A stretch of DNA of 6,089 bases from Omnitrophica bacterium RBG_13_46_9 (GTDB lineage: Bacteria; Omnitrophota; Gorgyraeia; JABMRN01; RBG-13-46-9), in contig MHFD01000042.1 in assembly GCA_001804045.1 (NCBI GenBank), positions 1 to 6,089 on the forward strand. Direction: 5' to 3'. Under the pieces are notes generated by a model. It had not been told where the DNA came from and ran no database searches. It saw nothing but the letters and a program-made list of their open reading frames with translations. The translations under genes were made by a program, and so were the position numbers. Below are positions 1 to 5,133 of the stretch, piece after piece. Every line of letters starts with the position of its first letter. Position 1 is the stretch's first letter.

Positions 1-119
1 CCAAAAGGGAATGCGGCAGCGGCCATCGGTGGAAGTATCTCTATGAGCTGAATAAAGACAGGATAAAAAATTCCGATAAGCTCAAACCAGGCCAGAAGAT
101 ATTGATACCTATCGAATAA
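1..119 (+). CDS. C-terminal end of a LysM-domain protein (5' truncated by window edge)
   Basis: The frame runs from base 3 to a TAA at 117-119 and gives about 38 residues. The end reads ...RWKYLYELNKDRIKNSDKLKP followed by GQKILIPIE. The pattern W-K-x-L-Y-E-L-N, then K-N-x-D-x-L-x-P-G-Q-x-I-x-I-P, is the second half of a LysM peptidoglycan-binding domain, which normally closes with PGQ-x-L-x-IP. LysM domains bind N-acetylglucosamine-containing glycans, so the protein is probably periplasmic or cell-wall associated. In such proteins a LysM at the extreme C-terminus often follows an unrelated N-terminal region or a BON domain. That upstream part lies outside the window, so the whole protein's role cannot be stated. 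The frame and domain match are clear; only the family of the complete protein is open. Confidence 0.85.
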   Translation, partial: KRECGSGHRWKYLYELNKDRIKNSDKLKPGQKILIPIE

Positions 120-155
120 CATACCCAAAACCGGTTTTCCGTTAAATACCCAGCC

Positions 156-233
156 TTAGCCAAATCAGGATATGCCATTAAGAACAGAAGGCTGTCTCCC
201 GATGGCTAAACTTTGCCTCTGTTTTTCTGTTTC
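156..233 (+). promoter_or_regulatory. Possible terminator/attenuator-like structured region
   Basis: ACAGA-A-GGC (184-192, one bulged A) pairs with GCCTCTGT (215-222). It is followed by a T-rich stretch (223-232), as in an intrinsic terminator, although the 22-nt loop is large. A second perfect 7-bp pairing, TTAGCCA (156-162) with TGGCTAA (203-209), crosses the first, so the two stems form either a pseudoknot or alternative structures. GCCAT (174-178) can also pair with ATGGC (202-206). The simplest role is termination of the LysM gene transcript. A regulatory switch is conceivable, but I match it to no known riboswitch class. Confidence 0.3.
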
Positions 234-290
234 GGGTATACGTAACCGGCGACCCGATATATCTTACGCGAAGATAATGACCGGACACGT

Positions 291-316
291 ACCCCAAACA
301 GATTTTGCTTTGGGGT
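291..316 (+). terminator. Hairpin, weak terminator candidate
   Basis: ACCCCAAA (291-298) and TTTGGGGT (309-316) form a perfect 8-bp stem around a 10-nt loop, followed by TTGTTATCTT. The tail is not a clean U-tract and the stem overlaps the likely -35 region of the promoter just downstream. It could equally be an operator-like palindrome. The remaining non-coding sequence nearby (120-290) also holds a perfect palindrome AAAACCGGTTTT (127-138) and a 6-bp hairpin TATCTT/AAGATA (260-265/271-276). Confidence 0.3.
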
Positions 317-337
317 TGTTATCTTAAGGGGTATAAT
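310..337 (+). promoter_or_regulatory. Candidate sigma-70-type promoter
   Basis: A perfect TATAAT -10 hexamer lies at 332-337. At 310-315, TTGGGG matches the first three bases of a -35 box, with a 16-bp spacer. It sits about 58 bases before the ATG at 395, so it would drive the membrane-protein pseudogene. The -10 is strong; the -35 is poor. Confidence 0.45.
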
Positions 338-560
338 CTGATGGTGAGAGCAAGAAGAATCATGGATAAGAGACAGTAGATCTTGACTAGAAAGATGAAA
401 AGATTATTAAAAGGGCTATTGTTTTTTATCGGTTGGGTCCTTTCGCCTTTTACGTGGTGGAACGACGCGTTTGTCAATGTGCCGCTAAGCTATTTGATAG
501 CGAACCAGCTGTTTTATATCACCCGTTTGCCGTTTTTGTGGCTTTATACTGGGGATTTAC

Positions 561-686
561 CCATGAACCAGAAAGCCACGCCTGTAAGGGCGCGGATGAA
601 TGGCTTTCGGTTCAGGGTTCCGCTCCACCGATAGAGCGGAACCCTGTAAAAAGAGAAGCCACCGCTGTAAGGCGGTGGAGCTTCAC
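561..686 (+). mobile_element. MITE-like insertion resembling IS200/IS605 (TnpB-type) element ends
   Basis: About 126 bp lies between the halves of the membrane-protein gene and contains three hairpins. The first is GAAAGCCA (571-578)/TGGCTTTC (601-608), enclosing CGCC/GGCG with loop TGTAAG. The second is a 12-bp perfect stem at 614-625/634-645. The third is CCACCGC (659-665)/GCGGTGG (672-678), again with loop TGTAAG, flanked by GAAG/CTTC. There is no target duplication. The left flank is TTTAC (556-560) and the right end is TTCAC (682-686). Subterminal hairpins, no terminal inverted repeats, a short TTAC-like target and a GAAGCC...GGAGCTTCAC right end are features I associate with IS200/IS605 elements. 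One frame of the insert reads NPVKREATAVRRW, similar to TnpB C-termini as I remember them. It has no room for a transposase, so it would be an internally deleted, non-autonomous copy. The boundaries are inferred from restoration of the reading frame and could be off by a few bases. Confidence 0.6.
614..645. repeat. Perfect 12-bp inverted repeat inside the insertion
   Basis: AGGGTTCCGCTC (614-625) and GAGCGGAACCCT (634-645) are exact reverse complements separated by the 8-nt loop CACCGATA. This is the strongest stem in the insertion and lies between its two end hairpins. It has no following T-tract, so a terminator role is unlikely. It may be a structural part of the element's RNA or single-stranded DNA form, or the scar of an internal deletion. 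Confidence 0.7.
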
Positions 687-885
687 TTGTTTAGCAACGC
701 CTTGGGTTTGTTTCTTATGTATGCTAACGGAAAATACCTTATTTTATCTTCCAAAAACAGAAAAAAAGCCACAGCATTTCTTTTGATGTTTGTTTTTATA
801 TATTCGGCGGTGATGATCTATCTGGACAAACAAGGAAAACTTTTGCCGTTAAACGCATTCTTTGAGAGATATCGCACAATCAGAT

Positions 886-905
886 AAAAGGGTCAATACC
901 CTTTT
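886..905. terminator. Hairpin with A- and T-flanked stem; weak terminator candidate
   Basis: AAAAGGGT (886-893) pairs perfectly with ACCCTTTT (898-905) around a CAAT loop, immediately after the pseudogene stop. The A/T flanks make it read as a terminator from either side, but the T-run is short and is part of the stem. Only about 15-30 bases separate it from the transporter start, leaving no room for a separate promoter. Either the promoter is further upstream and transcription reads through, or this hairpin acts otherwise. Confidence 0.4.
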
Positions 906-919
906 ATTGCCATAATGAG

Positions 920-2254
920 ATGAGGGATCACAGGGTGAGCGTGAAAACAAACGATAAAGTAAAAAAAAGCCTTAGGTTTTCCTTTTTTGACGGCGTATTT
1001 GCCAGTGTGATGGTAGGATTTACGCAGGAATATTTTATTCCTTTTTTGCTACTATTGGGCGCTACGGCGAGACAGATAGGAATGCTCAGCGCTTTTCCTA
1101 ATTTCTTCGCGTCTTTGACGCAGCTTATAAGCGCCGACCTTGCCGAGAAACTGAAGTCCCGAAAAAGGGTGATAAACATTTTTGTTTTACTTCATGCTAT
1201 TATGCTGCTGCCTATGGCAGCCATAGCTTTGATCAATAGGGTAAATCCTTTTGTTTTCATACTATTCGTGGTCCTATTTACCTCTTTCGGGGCGCTTGCC
1301 ACGCCTGCCTGGGGGAGTCTTATGTCAGACCTTGTGGCAAAAGAGAAAAGAGGCGCGTATTTCGGATGGAGGAACAAGACCCTTGGGTTTGTGGCGGTAA
1401 GCGCGGCTTTTATGGCGGGTTTTTTCCTCAATGTAATGAAAAAAGTCAATATATACTACGGTTTTGCCATTATCTTTGTCCTTGCGTTTTTATTCAGAAT
1501 GCTCTCATGGTATTTCCTAAAAAAGATGTATGAACCCCCTCTCGAATATAAAAAAGAGCACTACTTCAGCATAATCGATTTTTTAAAGGGCATGCGAAAA
1601 AGCAATTTTGCCAGGTTTGTCCTTTTTGTGTCTATGATGAGCTTTGCCGTCAATCTGGCATCCCCGTTTTTCAGTGTATTAATGCTGCAAAATCTGCACT
1701 TTAGCTATCTGCTTTACGCTTTTATTACCATAACCGCTACATTGACGATATATCTTATGATGAGCCGTTGGGGCAAGCACGCGGATAAAATAGGCAATCT
1801 TAAGGTCATAAAATTTGTATCCCCGCTTCTAGGGGTCATTCCGCTTTTATGGATCTTTAACCGCAACCCTGTATTCTTGGTCCTTGCGCAGATATTCTCG
1901 GGATTTTTATGGGCCGGATTCAACCTTTGCACCACCAATTTTATCTATGACTCGGTGACCGCCCAGAAGCTGACCCGTTGTATATCTTACTTTAATGTGC
2001 TGAACGGCCTGGCGCTATGCGCAGGGGCGTTATTCGGCGGATTCTTGCTCCATTGGCTGCCGCCGGTTTTTGGATACAGGATCCTGACACTTTTTCTGAT
2101 CTCCTCCGTACTGAGAATCGCCATCGGGATCTTTATGCCTCATAAGCTGAAAGAAGTACGGACCGTGGAACAAGTCAATAATAATAAACTATTTTTTAGC
2201 ATAATCGGCATAAGGCCGATATTGGGAATCGAAAGAAAAATATTAAGATATTGA
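920..2254 (+). CDS. Major facilitator superfamily (MFS) transporter, 12 TM
   Basis: This 444-residue inner-membrane protein has about 12 hydrophobic segments in two groups of six, separated by a charged central loop near residues 205-220 (MYEPPLEYKKEHYFS). The loop after TM4 reads DLVAKEKRGAYFGWRN, and the corresponding loop of the second half reads KHADKIGNLKVIKF, an MFS motif A-like G/K-x-x-D-x-x-G signature. Size and topology fit secondary transport of a small solute by ion coupling; the substrate cannot be told. The start is uncertain. ATG 920 has no visible Shine-Dalgarno site, whereas GTG 935 follows GAGGGA (922-927) at good spacing and would shorten the protein by five residues. The 3' end overlaps a possible TTG start of rlmN, so the two are probably co-transcribed. 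The conserved-looking tail after TM12 is about 35 residues long and cytoplasmic. Confidence 0.9.
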   Translation: MRDHRVSVKTNDKVKKSLRFSFFDGVFASVMVGFTQEYFIPFLLLLGATARQIGMLSAFPNFFASLTQLISADLAEKLKSRKRVINIFVLLHAIMLLPMAAIALINRVNPFVFILFVVLFTSFGALATPAWGSLMSDLVAKEKRGAYFGWRNKTLGFVAVSAAFMAGFFLNVMKKVNIYYGFAIIFVLAFLFRMLSWYFLKKMYEPPLEYKKEHYFSIIDFLKGMRKSNFARFVLFVSMMSFAVNLASPFFSVLMLQNLHFSYLLYAFITITATLTIYLMMSRWGKHADKIGNLKVIKFVSPLLGVIPLLWIFNRNPVFLVLAQIFSGFLWAGFNLCTTNFIYDSVTAQKLTRCISYFNVLNGLALCAGALFGGFLLHWLPPVFGYRILTLFLISSVLRIAIGIFMPHKLKEVRTVEQVNNNKLFFSIIGIRPILGIERKILRY

Positions 2255-2265
2255 CGCCAAAAAAC

Positions 2266-3333
2266 ATGCGCAAGACGGATGTCAGGAATCTTACGTTAAG
2301 GAATCTTGAAAAGGCTTTGGTTGATATCGGCGAACCGCGCTATAGAGCTAAACAGATATTTTCCTGGCTTTATCTGAGGAACATAAATGACTTCGGCGAC
2401 ATGGACAACATACCGAAGGCATTGAGAGATAGGATAGATAAGCTCTTTTATATAAGCACGCCCGCCGTCTATAAACATCTCAAATCAACCGACGGAGCGG
2501 AGAAGATCGTGTTTAAACTCGGTGATGGGCACTTTGTGGAAGCGGTGCTCATATACGCGAAAAATAGAAAAACGTTATGTATCTCTTCCCAGGTCGGCTG
2601 CAAGTTCGCCTGCGCTTTCTGCGCCAGCGGAAGCAGGGGCTTTACAAGGGACCTCTCTGTATCCGAGATCATAAACCAGATCATCTATTTAAGGCATGAC
2701 CTTAAATGCAATATAACGAATTATGTATTTATGGGAATGGGCGAACCTCTGGATAATTATGAAAATGTGACAGGAGCCATAAGGATAATGAACGAGCCTG
2801 CGGGGATGGATATCGGGGCAAGAAGGATCACTGTTTCTACCTGCGGCATAATACCGGGCATAGCAAGACTTAAGGGTATGGAGCCTCAAATCAATTTATC
2901 CATATCCATTCACGCCGCAAATAATAAGCTTAGGGATAAGCTTATGCCGATAAACAAGCTATACCCCCTCGAAAAACTGATCAAAACGTGCGCTGATTAC
3001 ATGAACAAGACCAAAAGGATCATTACTTTTGAGTATGTAGTGATAAAACGCGTAAATGACTCTTCGCGGGATGCCGATGAGCTCGCGGCAGTAGCAAGAA
3101 GATTAAAAGCGAAGGTGAATCTGATACCATACAGCGCCATCCCCGATTCCGGATTCCAGCCTCCTCAGGACAGAGAGATCAAGATATTTATGGAATGGCT
3201 TGTCCGGAAAGGGGCTAAAGTGACATTGCGAGAGTCAAAAGGAAAAGACATAGATGCTGCCTGTGGACAACTTGCGGGCGGTGAAGAAAGTCGAAATAAC
3301 CAAGACAGAAAAACTCTAAATCCTAAACTTTAA
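2266..3333 (+). CDS. rlmN: Dual-specificity 23S rRNA/tRNA adenine-C2 methyltransferase RlmN (radical SAM)
   Basis: RlmN methylates C2 of A2503 in 23S rRNA and A37 of some tRNAs, using a [4Fe-4S] cluster and two SAM molecules. From ATG 2266 the protein has 355 residues, normal for the family. The radical-SAM motif is C112-x3-C116-x2-C119 (VGCKFACAFC). The methylated/resolving cysteines are present: C105 in LCISSQVGC and C333 in DIDAACGQL. Other family blocks follow in order: GMGEPLDNYENV, STCGIIPGI, LSISIHAANN...RDKLMPIN, NLIPYS and VTLRESKGKDIDAACGQLAG. ATG 2266 (MRKTDVRNLT) matches the usual N-terminus. A TTG at 2251, overlapping the transporter stop as TTGA, would add five residues; neither start has a strong Shine-Dalgarno site. 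The last residues (about KTLNPKL) are encoded inside an intergenic inverted repeat, so the natural C-terminus seems to have been replaced or extended by that element. All catalytic residues lie upstream, and the enzyme should be functional. Confidence 0.97.
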   Translation: MRKTDVRNLTLRNLEKALVDIGEPRYRAKQIFSWLYLRNINDFGDMDNIPKALRDRIDKLFYISTPAVYKHLKSTDGAEKIVFKLGDGHFVEAVLIYAKNRKTLCISSQVGCKFACAFCASGSRGFTRDLSVSEIINQIIYLRHDLKCNITNYVFMGMGEPLDNYENVTGAIRIMNEPAGMDIGARRITVSTCGIIPGIARLKGMEPQINLSISIHAANNKLRDKLMPINKLYPLEKLIKTCADYMNKTKRIITFEYVVIKRVNDSSRDADELAAVARRLKAKVNLIPYSAIPDSGFQPPQDREIKIFMEWLVRKGAKVTLRESKGKDIDAACGQLAGGEESRNNQDRKTLNPKL

Positions 3334-3436
3334 ATCCTAAACAAACCCAAAACCCAAATTCCTCAAACTCAAAACCGCTATTTTGGATTTAGAATTTTGT
3401 ATTTTGTGTTTGTTTAGGGTTTTTAGTTTAGAGTTT
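3311..3436. repeat. Long AT-rich inverted repeat with G-free and C-free arms
   Basis: The left arm (3311-3374) and right arm (3381-3436) are imperfect reverse complements over about 55-60 positions around a very short loop (ACCGCT region). Both outer ends carry AAACTCTAAA/its complement, and the core TAAACAAAC pairs with GTTTGTTTA. One arm carries an extra block of about 10 bases, seen as the 12-mer TAAATCCTAAAC in tandem at 3317-3328 and 3331-3342 (14-base period). The + strand has no G from 3309 to 3376 and no C from 3379 to 3441. The element starts inside rlmN and supplies its stop codon (3331-3333). It would form a long RNA hairpin and may end the MFS-rlmN transcript. I recall similar AT-rich repeats in uncultured bacterial genomes but cannot name a family. 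Confidence 0.8.
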
Positions 3437-3718
3437 AAATTCATTTGGTTATGGTTCGACTACGCCCCTAGACAAAGCCCGCTTACCGTCCTGCGGATTT
3501 TTCTTGCCTCTTTATCCGGTTATTTTCCACATATAACCTTGCAAATTGTCCCTTCTATATGTATATTTATTATGTGAAGTTATGTCCAAATTAGCTAATA
3601 AGATTAAAACTCGCCTCAAGGAAAATAATTTTAAGGTCAAGGGAAACGCATCATAGGGAAAAAGCGTAACCGGTGCCCTCCATAAGAAGTTAAAATATGT
3701 TATAAATTAGATATGTTT

Positions 3719-3754
3719 ACCGGATTCGGCAGTCATGCAACGGGCCTATCCGGT
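3719..3754. repeat. Intergenic hairpin ACCGGAT/ATCCGGT
   Basis: ACCGGAT (3719-3725) and ATCCGGT (3748-3754) are perfect reverse complements enclosing 22 bases, with an inner GGC/GCC pairing possible. No T-tract follows. It lies about 130 bases upstream of the DUF4870 start, downstream of a weak AT-rich promoter-like stretch, so it could be part of an untranslated leader. I match it to no known RNA family. Confidence 0.4.
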
Positions 3755-3801
3755 GATTATGATAAAAGACCTGAAAAAGACAAAAGTGAGCCGGAAGGAG
3801 A

Positions 3802-3833
3802 TGATAATCTTATTTACGCAAGACAGATTATCA
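3802..3833. repeat. Perfect 9-bp inverted repeat upstream of DUF4870 gene
   Basis: TGATAATCT (3802-3810) and AGATTATCA (3825-3833) are exact reverse complements with a 14-nt spacer, about 50 bases before the start at 3885. The spacing and AT-rich half-sites would suit either a dimeric regulator binding site or a leader hairpin. GGAAGGAG just before it (3793-3800) resembles a Shine-Dalgarno site but sits directly against an ATG. Confidence 0.4.
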
Positions 3834-3884
3834 GCAAAGGGCATGGGAATGAGGGGTGTTAGAAGGTAGAGAAAGGGGGCAGGT

Positions 3885-4223
3885 ATGGAAGGAAAAGATT
3901 TAGGTAAAACTTCAACAGGCATGCAGGCCAATTTAGAGGCGCTTTTGTGTTATCTCCTGGGATTTGTCACAGGCATTATTTTTTACATTGTTGAAAAAGA
4001 AAATAAATTTGTCCGCTTCCACGCAATGCAGTCCATAATAACATTCGGGTTTCTGTTTGTTCTGGGAATAATACTTACCATTATACCTGTATTAGGCATA
4101 ATACTGTCACCGATATTATGGATTCTGCAGTTAATCCTTTGGATCATACTGATGATAAAAAGCTATCAAGGTGAAAAAATCAAGTTGCCTGTAGCGGGGG
4201 ATATCGCGGAGAAAAATGCCTGA
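3885..4223 (+). CDS. DUF4870 / Tic20-like small membrane protein
   Basis: This 112-residue protein starts at ATG 3885 with AGGGGG at 3874-3879, five bases upstream. The family pattern is clear. TM1 is LEALLCYLLGFVTGIIFYIVE (residues about 17-37, spanning roughly 20 residues), then the polar signature NKFVRFHAMQS (40-50), two to three further hydrophobic segments (about 51-94), and the closing motif LPVAGDIAEK. DUF4870 proteins are related to the chloroplast import component Tic20. In bacteria they are small inner-membrane proteins with no settled function. The length is typical and the gene appears intact. It is preceded by a long non-coding region and followed by another, so it is probably a single-gene unit. 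No partner can be inferred from its neighbours. Confidence 0.88.
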   Translation: MEGKDLGKTSTGMQANLEALLCYLLGFVTGIIFYIVEKENKFVRFHAMQSIITFGFLFVLGIILTIIPVLGIILSPILWILQLILWIILMIKSYQGEKIKLPVAGDIAEKNA

Positions 4224-4312
4224 GATTCCTACACCCGCTATCTGTTTTCGGAACTTCTGTGAAAACGGTAAGATTATTATAGAGTGTCAAAAAAGTATAA
4301 GTTTTCGGTATT

Positions 4313-4338
4313 GATACGATTTCCGCCGAAAGCGTATC
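4313..4338. repeat. Compact hairpin in the leader of the EF-hand gene
   Basis: GATACG (4313-4318) pairs with CGTATC (4333-4338), and inside it TTTC (4320-4323) pairs with GAAA (4328-4331) around the tetraloop CGCC; the only mismatch is A4319/G4332. A T-tract does not follow. It lies in the 227-base gap before the EF-hand gene (ATG 4451). The same gap also holds a weaker GTTTTC/GAAAAC hairpin (4244-4249/4261-4266) just after the DUF4870 stop, which may help end that transcript. Confidence 0.5.
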
Positions 4339-4450
4339 TCCGGCAGACGGCAGTCTGGCTGTATCGGCAGGCAGGTTTTCAAAATCACCGCAACCGTTTA
4401 AACAGAATAAACTCCTTGACGGCCTAGACAGTAAGGAAGAGAGGTTGTGT

Positions 4451-5119
4451 ATGAGAAGAATATCGCTCATATTGAGCAACGTTATTATCTGCTTTTTTTT
4501 ATGCAGCATATATAAGACATACGCTCAAGAGGAAGGCTCTTCCGATACACAATGGAAGCAGGGGTTGCAGCCTGACCGTCAAGAGGTCACGGACGAGCGG
4601 GAAGAAATAAAACAAAACGCCCAGGCAGCCGGAACGGAAGAAGCGGGATCGAGAAGACAGATACGCGATGCCGCGGAAACCGGAGATATGGAAAAGACCG
4701 CTCAGATAACAGAGCAACTTAGATCTATCCATGAAGAGCATATACGGAAGATGCAGGAGGATAAAGAAGGTTTACCTGTTGCGTTACAGGAGCTAAAAAA
4801 GGATGAGAAAAACGCCCGCCTTAGCAGTATTGATACCAATAACGATGGCGTAATAGATGACCAGGAGAAACAGAGATGGATAGAGCTCGAGAGGCAGAGA
4901 TGGCTGGAGCGCGGAGGACAGCTGGATGCCAATAAAGACGGAATAATCGATCAGGCCGAGATAGAACAGGCGCGGCATAGTCATGAGAGGGCGGAAGATA
5001 TCCGGGATAGACAAGAAGACAGGAGCGACCTTAGAGAAGCCCCTCTAGGCAGTCCGGGTGTTGGCGGGAAAGCCCAAGGCTATAAGGAGACTAAAGGCGG
5101 CGCCGGAGGCCGAAAATAG
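4451..5119 (+). CDS. Secreted, charged EF-hand (calcium-binding) protein
   Basis: The 223-codon frame from ATG 4451 has a purine-rich ribosome site (AAGGAAGAGAGG, 4434-4445) at good spacing. The TTG at 4445 overlaps that site and is less likely. The N-terminus is a signal peptide: MRR, then a hydrophobic stretch ISLILSNVIICFFLCSIY, then a likely signal peptidase I site after TYA (before QEEG). The mature part is very rich in E, R, K, Q and D. Residues about 45-120 look helical or coiled-coil. Two canonical 12-residue EF-hand loops follow: D128-TNNDGVIDDQ-E139 and D159-ANKDGIIDQA-E170. Each has acidic or Asn residues at positions 1, 3, 5, 9 and 12 and Gly at 6. The 31-residue spacing suits a paired calcium site. 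The C-terminus is Gly-rich and disordered. This implies a periplasmic or extracellular calcium-binding role; the specific function is unknown. Confidence 0.85.
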   Translation: MRRISLILSNVIICFFLCSIYKTYAQEEGSSDTQWKQGLQPDRQEVTDEREEIKQNAQAAGTEEAGSRRQIRDAAETGDMEKTAQITEQLRSIHEEHIRKMQEDKEGLPVALQELKKDEKNARLSSIDTNNDGVIDDQEKQRWIELERQRWLERGGQLDANKDGIIDQAEIEQARHSHERAEDIRDRQEDRSDLREAPLGSPGVGGKAQGYKETKGGAGGRK

Positions 5120-5133
5120 AGACTATTTTTGTT

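Larger units (their letters stand above)
395..887 (+). pseudogene. Small multi-spanning membrane protein gene, disrupted by insertion and frameshift
   Basis: Two fragments look like one ancestral gene. The N-terminal piece starts at ATG 395 (MKRLLKGLLFFIGWVLSPFT, then WWNDAFVNVPLSYLIAN) and reads in its frame only to a TAG at 632-634. The C-terminal piece is in another frame, reading LFSNALGLFLMYANGKYLI from 687, then a further hydrophobic segment and LDKQGKLLPL, to TAA at 885-887. The SPFTWWNDAFVN...PLSY opening recalls a conserved uncharacterised membrane-protein family, from memory. Between the pieces lies a hairpin-rich insertion (about 561-686) with a stop immediately in the C-terminal frame. 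Removing exactly 561-686 fuses ILGIY to LFSNALG in one frame. The N-terminal frame is still off by one base, so a separate indel exists somewhere around 500-550; the T5 run at 533-537 is a candidate. A separate TTG start at 383 is possible but ATG 395 is preferred. Function is unknown. Confidence 0.7.
3437..3884. other. Intergenic region of about 450 bases without a convincing gene
   Basis: Between the inverted repeat and the DUF4870 gene I see no supported coding sequence. It contains a small hairpin GGTTAT/ATAACC (3518-3523/3533-3538), one copy of GCGTAACCGGT (3664-3674) bracketed by AGGG (3652-3658 area) and CCCT, an AT-rich promoter-like stretch (3688-3713, with TATAAA at 3701-3706), and two stronger hairpins listed separately. 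Two short open frames exist: 3582-3656 (24 residues, lysine-rich, poor Shine-Dalgarno) and 3759-3869 (36 residues). Neither is strong enough to call. The region may hold decayed gene remnants or the leader of the downstream gene. Confidence 0.6.

Noticed and set aside
121..290. Cyclic-di-GMP (GEMM-I) riboswitch, considered on both strands
   Set aside because: Fragments such as GGCAAAG and GCCGGTTACG occur on the - strand, but in the wrong order and without the tetraloop/receptor and GGGACGCAAAGC core.
433..786. 117-aa + strand open frame across the insertion
   Set aside because: It starts inside the membrane gene in the wrong frame and runs through the insertion into the C-terminal part in another frame. 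It shows no coherent protein, apart from the few TnpB-like residues used as evidence for the element.
3413..3422. Telomere-like TTTAGGG/CCCTAAA sequence
   Set aside because: Only a single exact copy occurs, in a bacterial intergenic inverted repeat. The neighbouring units are TAAATCCTAAAC variants, so it is not a telomere array.
3445..3480. tRNA-like GGTTCGA stretch
   Set aside because: No acceptor, D-arm or anticodon stem can be built around it.
3383..3577. 64-aa + strand open frame
   Set aside because: It begins inside the C-free arm of the inverted repeat and its content (F, L, I-rich) is explained by the T-rich repeat.
3582..3656. 24-aa lysine-rich small ORF
   Set aside because: Poor ribosome site, no recognisable similarity, and such short frames are expected by chance in AT-rich DNA.
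4180..4509. 109-aa - strand open frame
   Set aside because: It spans the ends of two + strand genes and the leader between them; composition is not protein-like and there is no ribosome site evidence.
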